Assembly: GCF_004362825.1 (NCBI RefSeq)
Contig: NZ_SNXZ01000006.1
Coordinates: forward strand, 434,001 to 498,000
Reading direction: 5' to 3'
Length of the DNA stretch: 64,000 bases
Source: Labedaea rhizosphaerae
GTDB lineage: Bacteria > Actinomycetota > Actinomycetes > Mycobacteriales > Pseudonocardiaceae
Position 1 is the first letter of the stretch. Each line of letters begins with the position of its first letter. This document shows, piece after piece, positions 17,450 to 24,535 of the stretch. The position numbers and the translations under genes are program-made. The notes below the pieces were generated by a model. That model was not told the DNA's origin, did not search any database, and saw only the letters and a list, made by a program, of their open reading frames with translations.

Positions 17450-18193
17450 TTAGTCGACGATTCTGATCCGCACCCGGCGGTTCTGGCGGCCCTTGTTCTC
17501 GACCTTGTAGACCTGCAGGCGGCCGATCTGCTTGGTGGAGGCCACGTGGGTGCCGCCGTCGGCCTGCACGTCGAGGCCCACGATGTCGACCAGGCGCAGT
17601 TCGTCGGCCTCGGGCGGCAGCACGTCCTGGGTGCGCACGATGTCGGGGATCGCCATGGCCTCGGTGCGCGGCATGTACTTGACCTCGATGGGCCGGTCGG
17701 CGGTGATCTCCGCGTTCACGGCGTCCTCGAGGGTCTGCTTGAAGCCCGGCGGCAGCTCGGGGAGGTTGAAGTCCATCCGTGCCTCGCCGGGCTCCATGTT
17801 GCCGCCGGTGACCAGCGCGCCGTAGTCGCGGAACACCGTGCCGCACAACACGTGCAGGCCCGAGTGCGTGCGCATGAGGCTGGTCCGGCGATCGTCGTCG
17901 ATGGCGCCCTGCACGGCAGTACCGGTCGGCGGCACGGGGTCGCCGGGTGCCGGGAGCAGGAAGAAGTCGTCGCCCTTGCGGGTGCCGACGATGCGGGTCT
18001 GGGTGCCCTCCCAGAGCAGGACGCCGTGGTCCGGCGGCTGGCCGCCGCCACCGGGGTAGAAGGCCGAGCGGTCCAGCACGATGCCGGCCTCCGGGTCGGC
18101 CGGGTCGGACCACACGACCGTGCAGTCCCACTCCCGGATGGTGACGTCGGACCAGTCCAGCCGGTACGTGCGTCCGTGATGTTCGAAACCCAT
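17450..18193 (-). CDS. AlaX-type alanyl-tRNA editing hydrolase
   Basis: A 247-residue free-standing homologue of the AlaRS editing domain. The first zinc motif HSGLH (HxxxH) is at 110-114. The second, usually CGGTH, reads DGGTH at 212-216, so a Cys ligand is replaced by Asp. The FYPGGGGQPPD loop (45-55) is typical of the family. AlaX proteins hydrolyse mischarged aminoacyl-tRNAs (Ser or Gly on tRNA-Ala). Inside this operon it may protect the host from a toxic amino-acid product or intermediate, such as a diamino acid, being loaded on tRNA. It could instead cleave aminoacyl esters made by the MetRS-like enzymes. It overlaps the ATP-grasp stop as TGATG. Confidence 0.86.
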   Translation of the reverse strand: MGFEHHGRTYRLDWSDVTIREWDCTVVWSDPADPEAGIVLDRSAFYPGGGGQPPDHGVLLWEGTQTRIVGTRKGDDFFLLPAPGDPVPPTGTAVQGAIDDDRRTSLMRTHSGLHVLCGTVFRDYGALVTGGNMEPGEARMDFNLPELPPGFKQTLEDAVNAEITADRPIEVKYMPRTEAMAIPDIVRTQDVLPPEADELRLVDIVGLDVQADGGTHVASTKQIGRLQVYKVENKGRQNRRVRIRIVD

Positions 18194-19422
18194 CAGCCTG
18201 CTGTGCCTTCCGCTGCGAACGAGATCGGCGCGACGTGTGCGCGCACGGTCCGCACGGCCTCTTCCGCCGCGCGTGCGGCGACGCTACCGCTGCCGGTCTC
18301 GTCCGTGGCGGCGATGGCGTAGCCCAAGCGGTCGGTGAAGCTGTGCCGCAGGGTGATCTCGGTGCCCACGGGTTTGGTCAGCTCGACCTCGACGACGTGG
18401 TCGGCGGCCCGCGCTTCGTCGAGCCCGGCGACCTCGTCGAGGACGCCGGAGCGCTCGGCCACCAGGAACCGGATCGAGGCGTGCCCCGCTCGCGCCGGTG
18501 CGGCCGGTCGCGGCAGGCCCGCGGCGATCGCCACGACGTGCGCGATCACGTCGATGCCGGTGGCCGCCTCGATGACCCGCGGGATCATCCCACCGGCCAG
18601 CCGCGGGTTGACCTCGATGATCCGCGGCCCGCTGGCGGTGACCCGCACCTCGACGTGCGCCGCGCCCCACCCGAGCCCGAGGGCCCTCAGGGCGGCCACC
18701 GCCGTCGGCCCGACCGGCTCGTCGACGGGGAAGTCGTGGCCGACCTCGACGAACCACGGCGCCGGCCCGAGGTGCTTCGCGGTGACACCGACGACCTGCG
18801 TGCCGAGCGTCTCGACGGAGAACTCCGGACCGTCCAGGTACTCCTCGACCAGCACCGCGTCCTGCGGCGGCAGCCCCAGTTCGGCCGGGTCGCTGGCGAG
18901 CACGAGCCGCGCGGCGCCCCGCACCTCGTCCGGGGTGCGGCACAGCCGGGTCGCCACGGAACCCGAGCCCGCGACCGGCTTGACCACGACGGGGAACCCG
19001 ATCCGCTCGGCGTGCCCGACCGCCTCGTCCGGCGTGCGGGCGGCCGCGAACTCGGCGCCCGGCACCCCGGCCGCGTGCAGGGTGGCCCGCTGCCGGGCCT
19101 TGTCCCGGCAGGCCCGGACGGCGTCCGGATCCGGGTGCGGCAGCCCCAGCGCCGCGGCGACCTCGCCCGCGGTGGCCACCCAGTACTCGGAGCTGCTGGC
19201 CACGCCCACGATGGGCCGGTCGAGGCCCTTGACGGCGGCCAGGACCGCGGCCGGGTCGTCGGTGTCGACCACGTGGTGCTCGATGCCGTCGGCCTCGACG
19301 TAGGGGAAGCGCGCCGGGTTCTTGGCGAGCAGGACCGGGTGCAGCCCGAACTCCCGGGCGCGACGGCAGAACAGCCGGCCGGTCCCGGTGGTGTTGCTCT
19401 CCACGAAGACGATCACGCTCAT
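18193..19422 (-). CDS. ATP-grasp ligase A
   Basis: A 409-residue ATP-grasp carboxylate-amine ligase of the L-amino-acid-ligase/carbamoyl-phosphate-synthase-like group. The nucleotide loop is VVVKPVAGSGSVA, the hinge is AVLVEEYLDGPEFSVE and the metal site is IIEVNPRLAGG. It forms an acyl phosphate and couples it to an amine. Starts of ATP-grasp, lyase and PLP genes all overlap by 4 bp, so this ligase is made together with the diamino-acid enzymes and may join that diamino acid to a partner. ATP-grasp/argininosuccinate-lyase pairs also occur as fused proteins in other actinomycetes. The longer frame upstream of 19422 lies inside the lyase gene and is ignored. Confidence 0.88.
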   Translation of the reverse strand: MSVIVFVESNTTGTGRLFCRRAREFGLHPVLLAKNPARFPYVEADGIEHHVVDTDDPAAVLAAVKGLDRPIVGVASSSEYWVATAGEVAAALGLPHPDPDAVRACRDKARQRATLHAAGVPGAEFAAARTPDEAVGHAERIGFPVVVKPVAGSGSVATRLCRTPDEVRGAARLVLASDPAELGLPPQDAVLVEEYLDGPEFSVETLGTQVVGVTAKHLGPAPWFVEVGHDFPVDEPVGPTAVAALRALGLGWGAAHVEVRVTASGPRIIEVNPRLAGGMIPRVIEAATGIDVIAHVVAIAAGLPRPAAPARAGHASIRFLVAERSGVLDEVAGLDEARAADHVVEVELTKPVGTEITLRHSFTDRLGYAIAATDETGSGSVAARAAEEAVRTVRAHVAPISFAAEGTAG

Positions 19423-20858
19423 GCCGGCACCAGCAGCTTCGCCACTTCCTCCGCCAGCTGCTCGTCGGCCGCCCGCCCGGCCGCGCGCCAGTCGGCCAGC
19501 CACTGCCGCCGCCCGGCCCACGCACCCACGGCGTCGGCGTGCGGCTCGTCGAAGTCGCCGGGCCCGCCGCCGTAGGCGTGCGCGCGCACCAAGGCCGCCA
19601 GGTCCAGGTCCTCCAGGCCGACCCCGTCCAACCAGCCCGGCGGTCCGAAGGCCGCGAGGTCGGTCGACCCGGCCTCGATCGCCGCCCGCACCGCCGCGCC
19701 CACCTGCTGGTGCGCCGAGCGGAACGGCACGCCGTGGCGCACCAGCCGGTTGGCGATCGACGTCGCCGCGGTCAAGCCCGCCTCGGCCCGTGCGCGCATG
19801 CGTTCGGGGACCGGCCGCGCGCCACTGACCACGACTTGGCTCAACAGCACCGAATCCACGCACGCGGCCAGCCCGTGCCACACGCTCGCGACCGCCTCGG
19901 TCCCGACCTCGATCGAGTTGGTGAAGGGGATCGCCGACATCGCCGACGCGGCCGCCGCCCACGCGCCCAGGGCCTGCGCCGGCTTCGCCTTCACGTGCTC
20001 CAGCAGGAACGCGTTGCGCTTCTGCGGCATCGCCGAACTGCCACCCACCAGCCGGTCCGGGAACGTCACGAACCCGAACTCGGCGCTGCTCCACAGCTGC
20101 AGGTCCGCCCCGAGCCTGCTGAGCGTGACCGCGAGGCCGGCGGCCGCGCCGAGGATGCGCAACGCGACGTCCCGGCTGGCCACGGCGTCGAGCGCGTGCC
20201 GGGCCGGGGCGTCGAAGCCGAGCAGGCGCGCGGTGTGCGCCGGGTCGATCGGCAGGTCGGTGCCCGCGACCGCGCTGGCGCCCAATGGACAGACCCGCAG
20301 CCCGTCGGCCGCGGCGCGCAGGGCGTCCAGGTCGCGCGCCACCGCCGTGGCCACCCCGAGCAGGTAGTGGCCGTAGGTGATCGGCATGGCGGCCTGGAAG
20401 TGCGTGTGCACCGGCATCAGCACGTCGCGGTGCGCGCGGGCGCGCGACAGCAGCACGCCGAGCAGCCGCACGGCCTGCTCGCCGAACTCCAGCACCCAGT
20501 CGCGCAGGCGCAGCGCGGTGATCGTCGCCTTGAGGTCGTTGCGGGAGCGACCGGAGTGCAGCACGCCGCCGATGTCCGGGCCGAGCCGCTCGATCAGGTA
20601 CCCCTCGTACATCAGGTAGAGCCCGCGCGGCGCCGGCCGGTCGCGCAGCTGCGTGAAGCCCTCGGCGGTGAGCTCGTCCATGCAGCGCAACAACTCCGCG
20701 GCCGCGTGCGGCGAGATCAGCCCCCGCGCGGTGAGCATCGCGATGTGCGCGCGGTCCACCCGCACGTGCAGCGGCAGCTCGTCCAGGCTCACCTCGCCGT
20801 ACACGACGCGGCGGGTCCGGGGTCCGATCGTGCCGGTCAGCCGTCCGGTGCTCGTCAC
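19419..20858 (-). CDS. Argininosuccinate-lyase-like fumarate-releasing lyase
   Basis: A 479-residue protein of the ASL/fumarase superfamily. Signatures are HSGRSRND at 101-108, THFQAAMPIT near 152-161, and the loop GSSAMPQKRN at 273-282 with its catalytic Ser. ASL-type enzymes cleave an N-succinyl bond to release fumarate and an amine. Next to a DabA/SbnA-like PLP enzyme and a small-molecule kinase, it most likely completes a 2,3-diaminobutyrate or 2,3-diaminopropionate route, as proposed for DabB of friulimicin. An arginine-biosynthesis role is unlikely, because no arg genes are present. The start is GTG, overlapping the PLP gene. Confidence 0.88.
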   Translation of the reverse strand: MTSTGRLTGTIGPRTRRVVYGEVSLDELPLHVRVDRAHIAMLTARGLISPHAAAELLRCMDELTAEGFTQLRDRPAPRGLYLMYEGYLIERLGPDIGGVLHSGRSRNDLKATITALRLRDWVLEFGEQAVRLLGVLLSRARAHRDVLMPVHTHFQAAMPITYGHYLLGVATAVARDLDALRAAADGLRVCPLGASAVAGTDLPIDPAHTARLLGFDAPARHALDAVASRDVALRILGAAAGLAVTLSRLGADLQLWSSAEFGFVTFPDRLVGGSSAMPQKRNAFLLEHVKAKPAQALGAWAAAASAMSAIPFTNSIEVGTEAVASVWHGLAACVDSVLLSQVVVSGARPVPERMRARAEAGLTAATSIANRLVRHGVPFRSAHQQVGAAVRAAIEAGSTDLAAFGPPGWLDGVGLEDLDLAALVRAHAYGGGPGDFDEPHADAVGAWAGRRQWLADWRAAGRAADEQLAEEVAKLLVPA

Positions 20859-21901
20859 GGCACCGCCAGGGCGATCACGTCGGGGTGCTCGCGGCGCCCC
20901 CAATGGTAGGTCTGCCAGCCGCCGTCCGCCGGCACCGTCGGGTCGGTCACGACGTCGGGCTCGGGCGGCAACGACGGCGTCAGGTGCCCTTGCGCGGCAA
21001 GCCATTCGTCGTTGTAGACGGTGTCGGTGTAGCGGTAGCCCTCGTCGGGCAGCATGACCACCGTGAGTTGGTCGGGGTTGGTCCGCGCGTACCAGTCGGC
21101 CACCCGGAAGGACGCGCCGCTCGTCGGTCCCATGAACAACGCGTGCTGTGCGTAGAGCGCGCGCGTGGACTGGTACGCGGCCGCCGCCGAGACCCAGTGC
21201 ACGTCGTCGAACGTGGTGTGGTCCAGGTTCGCGGGCATCAGGCTCATGCCGAGCCCGCGCAGCTCGCGTTTGCCGTCGGGGTGGCCGAACAGGATGCTGT
21301 GCTGGGTGTCCACGCCGACCGCGCGGCACTCCGGCGTGACCGAACGCAAGTAACGCGTGGTGCCCGACATCGACCCGCCGGAGCCGACCGGCCCGATCAC
21401 GCAGTCGACCTGGCCGAGCGCCTCCACCATCAGCTCCGCCACCGACGCGTAGGAGCGCGGGTTCTCCGGGTTCGTGTACTGCTCCGGGCAGAAGGTCGAC
21501 TCGTGCTCGCCGCGCAGTTCGTCGAGCCGGTCGAGCCGCGCGCGCTGGAACCCGCCCGGCACCAGACCCGCCTCGGCGGGCACCCGGTCCACCACGGCGC
21601 CGAGCGCGGTCAGCCGCCGGTAGAGCCGCTCGTCGATGACGGGGTCGCTGACCAGCACCAGCCGGCGGCCGATGTGCACGGCCTGCATGGCCAGGGCCAG
21701 CCCGAACGTGCCCGAGGTGGTCTCGATGATCACCGTGTCCGGCCCGATCTGCCCGTCCGCCAAGGCTTTGCGGATGATGTGCCGGGCCGGGACCATCTTC
21801 ATCAGGGTGAACGCGGCGCCGTACAGGTTGGGTCCCAGACGCACCAGCCGGGGCAACCGGTAGGCGTCGGTGGCCTCTTCGAACGCGGACCGAACAGTCA
21901 C
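20855..21901 (-). CDS. Cysteine-synthase-family PLP beta-replacement enzyme (SbnA/DabA-like)
   Basis: A 348-residue fold-type II PLP enzyme. The candidate PLP lysine is K35 in FTLMKMVPAR, and the substrate loop is TSGTFG (62-67) instead of the usual TSGNTG. A glycine loop, GPVGSGGSMSG, binds the cofactor phosphate. SbnA and DabA homologues replace the phosphate of O-phosphoserine or O-phosphothreonine with an amino acid amine. The adjacent GHMP kinase would supply the phospho-amino acid, and the ASL-like enzyme would cleave the adduct. The GTG start overlaps the kinase stop. The altered loop may reflect a different nucleophile, conceivably a hydrazine. Confidence 0.85.
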   Translation of the reverse strand: MTVRSAFEEATDAYRLPRLVRLGPNLYGAAFTLMKMVPARHIIRKALADGQIGPDTVIIETTSGTFGLALAMQAVHIGRRLVLVSDPVIDERLYRRLTALGAVVDRVPAEAGLVPGGFQRARLDRLDELRGEHESTFCPEQYTNPENPRSYASVAELMVEALGQVDCVIGPVGSGGSMSGTTRYLRSVTPECRAVGVDTQHSILFGHPDGKRELRGLGMSLMPANLDHTTFDDVHWVSAAAAYQSTRALYAQHALFMGPTSGASFRVADWYARTNPDQLTVVMLPDEGYRYTDTVYNDEWLAAQGHLTPSLPPEPDVVTDPTVPADGGWQTYHWGRREHPDVIALAVP

Positions 21902-22899
21902 GCCGTCACCATTTCCCGTTCCGTCGTCGTCTCGTCGAGGCCGATCAGGCAGGTGATCGGCAAACCCATGGCCCGCACGGCATCCCGGCAGCGCAGGGCC
22001 GCGTCGCGCGCGTCCGGCGGGAAGATCAGCCCGGCCACCGTGCCGCTGTGCGCGACCTGGATGCCGCACCCGCCGTGCTTGCGCAGCAGCGCGTGGAGCT
22101 CGGCCAGCCGCGGCTTGGGCAGGTAGCGCTCGTTGAGCACCGTGCTCGCCGTGGCGACCCGGCCGAGCAGGCCGACGTCGCCGAGCGCGATCGCCCGGCG
22201 CAACGCCGCCCGCAACACCCCGAACACGGCGACCTCGTGGTCGTCGTGTTCGGCCGGGCGCATGGCCAGCGTGTCGACCTCGCGGCCCGGATCGGTGTCG
22301 CAGCCCAGCACGATCATCGGCGGCAGCGCGGGGCCGAACGTCTCGAGCACCCGGCCGTCGCGGTGGGCGAAGAGCACCACCCGGTCGTCGATCATGATCG
22401 AGTCCGACGCGCACTCCGCGGCCACCGCGAGCCTGCCGACCTCCTCGGGGGTCAGGAAAACGCCGTGGTAGTCGGCCACCGCGCGGATGGTCGCGGTGAC
22501 GTCGCTGGTCGACGAGCCCATCCCGATCCCGCGCGGCACGTCGCTGGTGATCTCGATCTGGCCGCCCTTGGCCGTGCCGGGCCGGCCGCCGAACTCGCGC
22601 AGCGCCCGCACCGCGGCACGGCGGACCTTGGCCAGCTCCGGGGTGCCGATCACGCCCCAGTGGTCCTGGCTCGGGTGGAACACGGCCCGGCTGCCCAGGT
22701 GCGGCAGCGGCAACGTCACCAACGCACGGTATGTCCGTCTTTCGGACGTCGTGCCGTCGTCGGCGAAGGTGCCCTGCAGCAGCTCGCCGTGGTGCGCGGG
22801 AGCCCAGCCGACCCCCTGCGCCACACCGAGTTCCGCCGCCACCACGTGGACCTCACGCAGCCGGCGGACCGTGTTCCCCTTGAACCCCAGGTCGGCCAT
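21898..22899 (-). CDS. GHMP kinase, PduX/DabC-like amino acid (threonine or serine) kinase
   Basis: A 333-residue GHMP-family kinase. The ATP loop is PRGIGMGSSTSD at 122-133, and a family-typical APAHHGELLQG segment lies at 33-43, as in L-threonine kinase PduX. The C-terminal part has a glycine-rich VAHSGTVAG segment. It would phosphorylate the hydroxyl of threonine or serine to prime it for the PLP enzyme encoded next, with which it overlaps by 4 bp. A methyltransferase gene lies 17 bp upstream. A coenzyme B12 role, as for PduX, is less likely because no cobalamin genes are near. Confidence 0.84.
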   Translation of the reverse strand: MADLGFKGNTVRRLREVHVVAAELGVAQGVGWAPAHHGELLQGTFADDGTTSERRTYRALVTLPLPHLGSRAVFHPSQDHWGVIGTPELAKVRRAAVRALREFGGRPGTAKGGQIEITSDVPRGIGMGSSTSDVTATIRAVADYHGVFLTPEEVGRLAVAAECASDSIMIDDRVVLFAHRDGRVLETFGPALPPMIVLGCDTDPGREVDTLAMRPAEHDDHEVAVFGVLRAALRRAIALGDVGLLGRVATASTVLNERYLPKPRLAELHALLRKHGGCGIQVAHSGTVAGLIFPPDARDAALRCRDAVRAMGLPITCLIGLDETTTEREMVTA

Positions 22900-22916
22900 T
22901 GTGGACAGTCAGGGCG

Positions 22917-23633
22917 TCACGTCGCCGGCTTGGCGATGGTGAAGATGTGGCTCTCGTGCTCGTGCTCGTAGTCGCGGTACCCGGCGTGCGGGGGCTCCCA
23001 CCAGCTCGACGTCTCCACCGACTCGGCCTCGAGCTCGGCCGACGCGAGCAGCTTGGCCAGGTCGTCCAGGTCGTAGAAGCGGCAGTAGAAGTCGAAGTGG
23101 TCGATGTACTCCTTCGGCGCGATCTCCTTGATCAGCGGGTCGGAGACCTGGCAGTCGTTCATGGTCCACATGTTGGCCACCAGCCGGCCGCCGGGCGCGA
23201 GGATCCGCCACAGCTCACGCAGCGCGGGCTCCGGCTCGGTCAGGTGGCCGAGCAGGTCCCAGCAGAAGATGCCGTCGATCGAGTTGTCCAGCAGGCCGGT
23301 GCGGAACGCGTCGACCTCCAGGAAGACCGTCTTGTCGCGGATGCCGGCTTTGCGCGCCACGCGTTCGGCGATGCCCATGGCGCTGGCCGACGTGTCGCCG
23401 GCGAGCAGGATCGGCGCGCCCTGCGCGAGCGGCGGGAGGTTGCGGCCGTCACCGCACGGCACGTCCAGCACCACCTTGGCGCCCGCCTGGGCGAACAACG
23501 CCGCTGCTTTCGCCGCGTGCGGCACCGGCGGATCGCCCCAGAGGTTGCCCTCCTGTTTCACCTCTTGTGTCCGATACGCACCGTCCCACAAAGGAATGGA
23601 TGCTTCATCTCGCGACGGGAGACTCGTGGTCAC
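22917..23633 (-). CDS. Class I SAM-dependent methyltransferase
   Basis: A 238-residue methyltransferase. Motif I is VLDVPCGDGRN (near residue 55), followed by an acidic post I strand and a motif III region (ILAPGGRLVANMW). It is the first gene of the long minus-strand operon (22.9 to 13.3 kb) and starts at the ATG at 23633, facing the divergent cupin operon. It has no membrane segment. N- or O-methylation of the product is likely; the substrate is not predictable. Two inverted repeats lie just upstream in the shared promoter region. Confidence 0.86.
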   Translation of the reverse strand: MTTSLPSRDEASIPLWDGAYRTQEVKQEGNLWGDPPVPHAAKAAALFAQAGAKVVLDVPCGDGRNLPPLAQGAPILLAGDTSASAMGIAERVARKAGIRDKTVFLEVDAFRTGLLDNSIDGIFCWDLLGHLTEPEPALRELWRILAPGGRLVANMWTMNDCQVSDPLIKEIAPKEYIDHFDFYCRFYDLDDLAKLLASAELEAESVETSSWWEPPHAGYRDYEHEHESHIFTIAKPAT

Positions 23634-23727
23634 TCCTGCTCCGTTCGTTCAGCCGTGCGCTATTTGTAAGGGCGCTTACCAGCCGGGCAGCAGGTTATAG
23701 CTGGGGGGCATCGCGCCACAATATGTT

Positions 23728-23755
23728 CCGTCGGCGCTTTATAAAGCGCCATCGG
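23728..23755. promoter_or_regulatory. Long palindrome, possible operator
   Basis: The perfect 18-bp palindrome GGCGCTTTATAAAGCGCC (23733-23750) has an A+T centre and is flanked by a matching CCG/CGG pair after a 2-base mismatch. The form suits a dimeric regulator. It is about 95 bp upstream of the methyltransferase start and 405 bp from the cupin start. Confidence 0.45.
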
Positions 23756-24050
23756 CCGTTCGGCGTAGCTGTGCCGACCCCGCTGCTCCGAACGAGTGAC
23801 GGCGTGCCGAGCCCCCTAACGAGGCTTCATTCGGTATACCAGTGATTGGCCGGGCCTTCGCCTGGCCAGCCCCCTCTCACTTGTTGTCTGGTTGTCGAGA
23901 GCCGCGCACGGAGAGCGACCGTTCCCGCGAGCCGTGCCTGCATTCAGGGGACGCCGACGCGATGGGTGATGACAAAAGGCTGCCAATCGTCATATCCTCC
24001 GGCCCGCGGTAGTCGAAATTCGATTTCATCGGCCCAAGTCTTGAGTTAGC

Positions 24051-24080
24051 CCATTCGGCCCATGCCGGGTGGCCGAATGG
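24051..24080 (+). promoter_or_regulatory. Inverted repeat upstream of cupin 2 operon
   Basis: Perfect 10-bp arms (CCATTCGGCC and GGCCGAATGG) surround a 10-base loop, 80 bp before the cupin ATG at 24161. It could be a leader-RNA hairpin or an operator. It is not followed by a T-run, so it is not a simple terminator. A small palindrome, TCGAAATTCGA, lies 28 bp further upstream. Confidence 0.4.
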
Positions 24081-24160
24081 TCTTGGCCCGGGGAGGCGTT
24101 ATTCGGCTGCGCTTCGTATTCGTTCGATCCCCGATGGTCACCAAGGTCGGAGAATGGTCT

Positions 24161-24535
24161 ATGCGGCATTTCGTGAGTGAGTCGGCCGAGTCCTACGTGG
24201 TCGGCGAGGTCGATGTGGCCCGGTGGGAGCAGTTCGGGCTCGGCGACGTCATGCCGTTCAACGCCATGTGGTACACGGTGCCGCCCGGCGTCAGCAGCCC
24301 ACGCGACTGCCACCCCGAGCTCGAGCTCTCCGTGGTGATCAGCGGGACGGCCGCGGTCGAGACCGGCGGGACCATCACCGAGGTGGCCAAGGGTTCCTGC
24401 TTCCTGCTCGACAGCGAGGAAGCACACGTGATCCACAACCGTTCGACCGACGAGCCGGTCATGGTGTTCACCACCTACTGGATGCCGCTGGGAAGCACGC
24501 CGGACGCGGTGGTGGCCGGGGAGGGCACCCGATGA
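24161..24535 (+). CDS. Small cupin, hydrazine-forming set 2
   Basis: A 124-residue cupin paralogous to the one at 500-883; the metal-site residues fall at the same positions. Here the site reads D49-x-H51-xxx-E55 with H89, so the first canonical histidine is aspartate. The ATG at 24161 is preferred because GGAGA precedes it; the frame is open upstream to 24062. The stop overlaps the MetRS-like start as ATGA. It is the first gene of the plus-strand operon that also encodes the MetRS-like enzyme, the oxidase, the N-hydroxylase and two ATP-grasp ligases. The likely role is rearrangement of an aminoacyl N-hydroxy ester to a hydrazine. Confidence 0.84.
   Translation: MRHFVSESAESYVVGEVDVARWEQFGLGDVMPFNAMWYTVPPGVSSPRDCHPELELSVVISGTAAVETGGTITEVAKGSCFLLDSEEAHVIHNRSTDEPVMVFTTYWMPLGSTPDAVVAGEGTR

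Larger units (their letters stand above)
23634..24160. promoter_or_regulatory. Divergent intergenic region between the two central operons
   Basis: Some 527 bases without a convincing gene, between the methyltransferase operon (minus) and the cupin operon (plus). It is richer in A+T than the surrounding genes and contains several inverted repeats: 23666-23679 (GTAAG and CTTAC arms), 23728-23755, 24013-24023 (TCGAAATTCGA) and 24051-24080. Promoters of both operons must lie here. No promoter boxes could be fixed with confidence, and no regulator gene is adjacent. Confidence 0.6.

Noticed and set aside
18193-20858. Arginine or purine biosynthesis (ATP-grasp plus argininosuccinate lyase)
   Set aside because: Neighbours are a GHMP kinase, a beta-replacement PLP enzyme, AlaX and an MFS exporter; no arg or pur genes are present.
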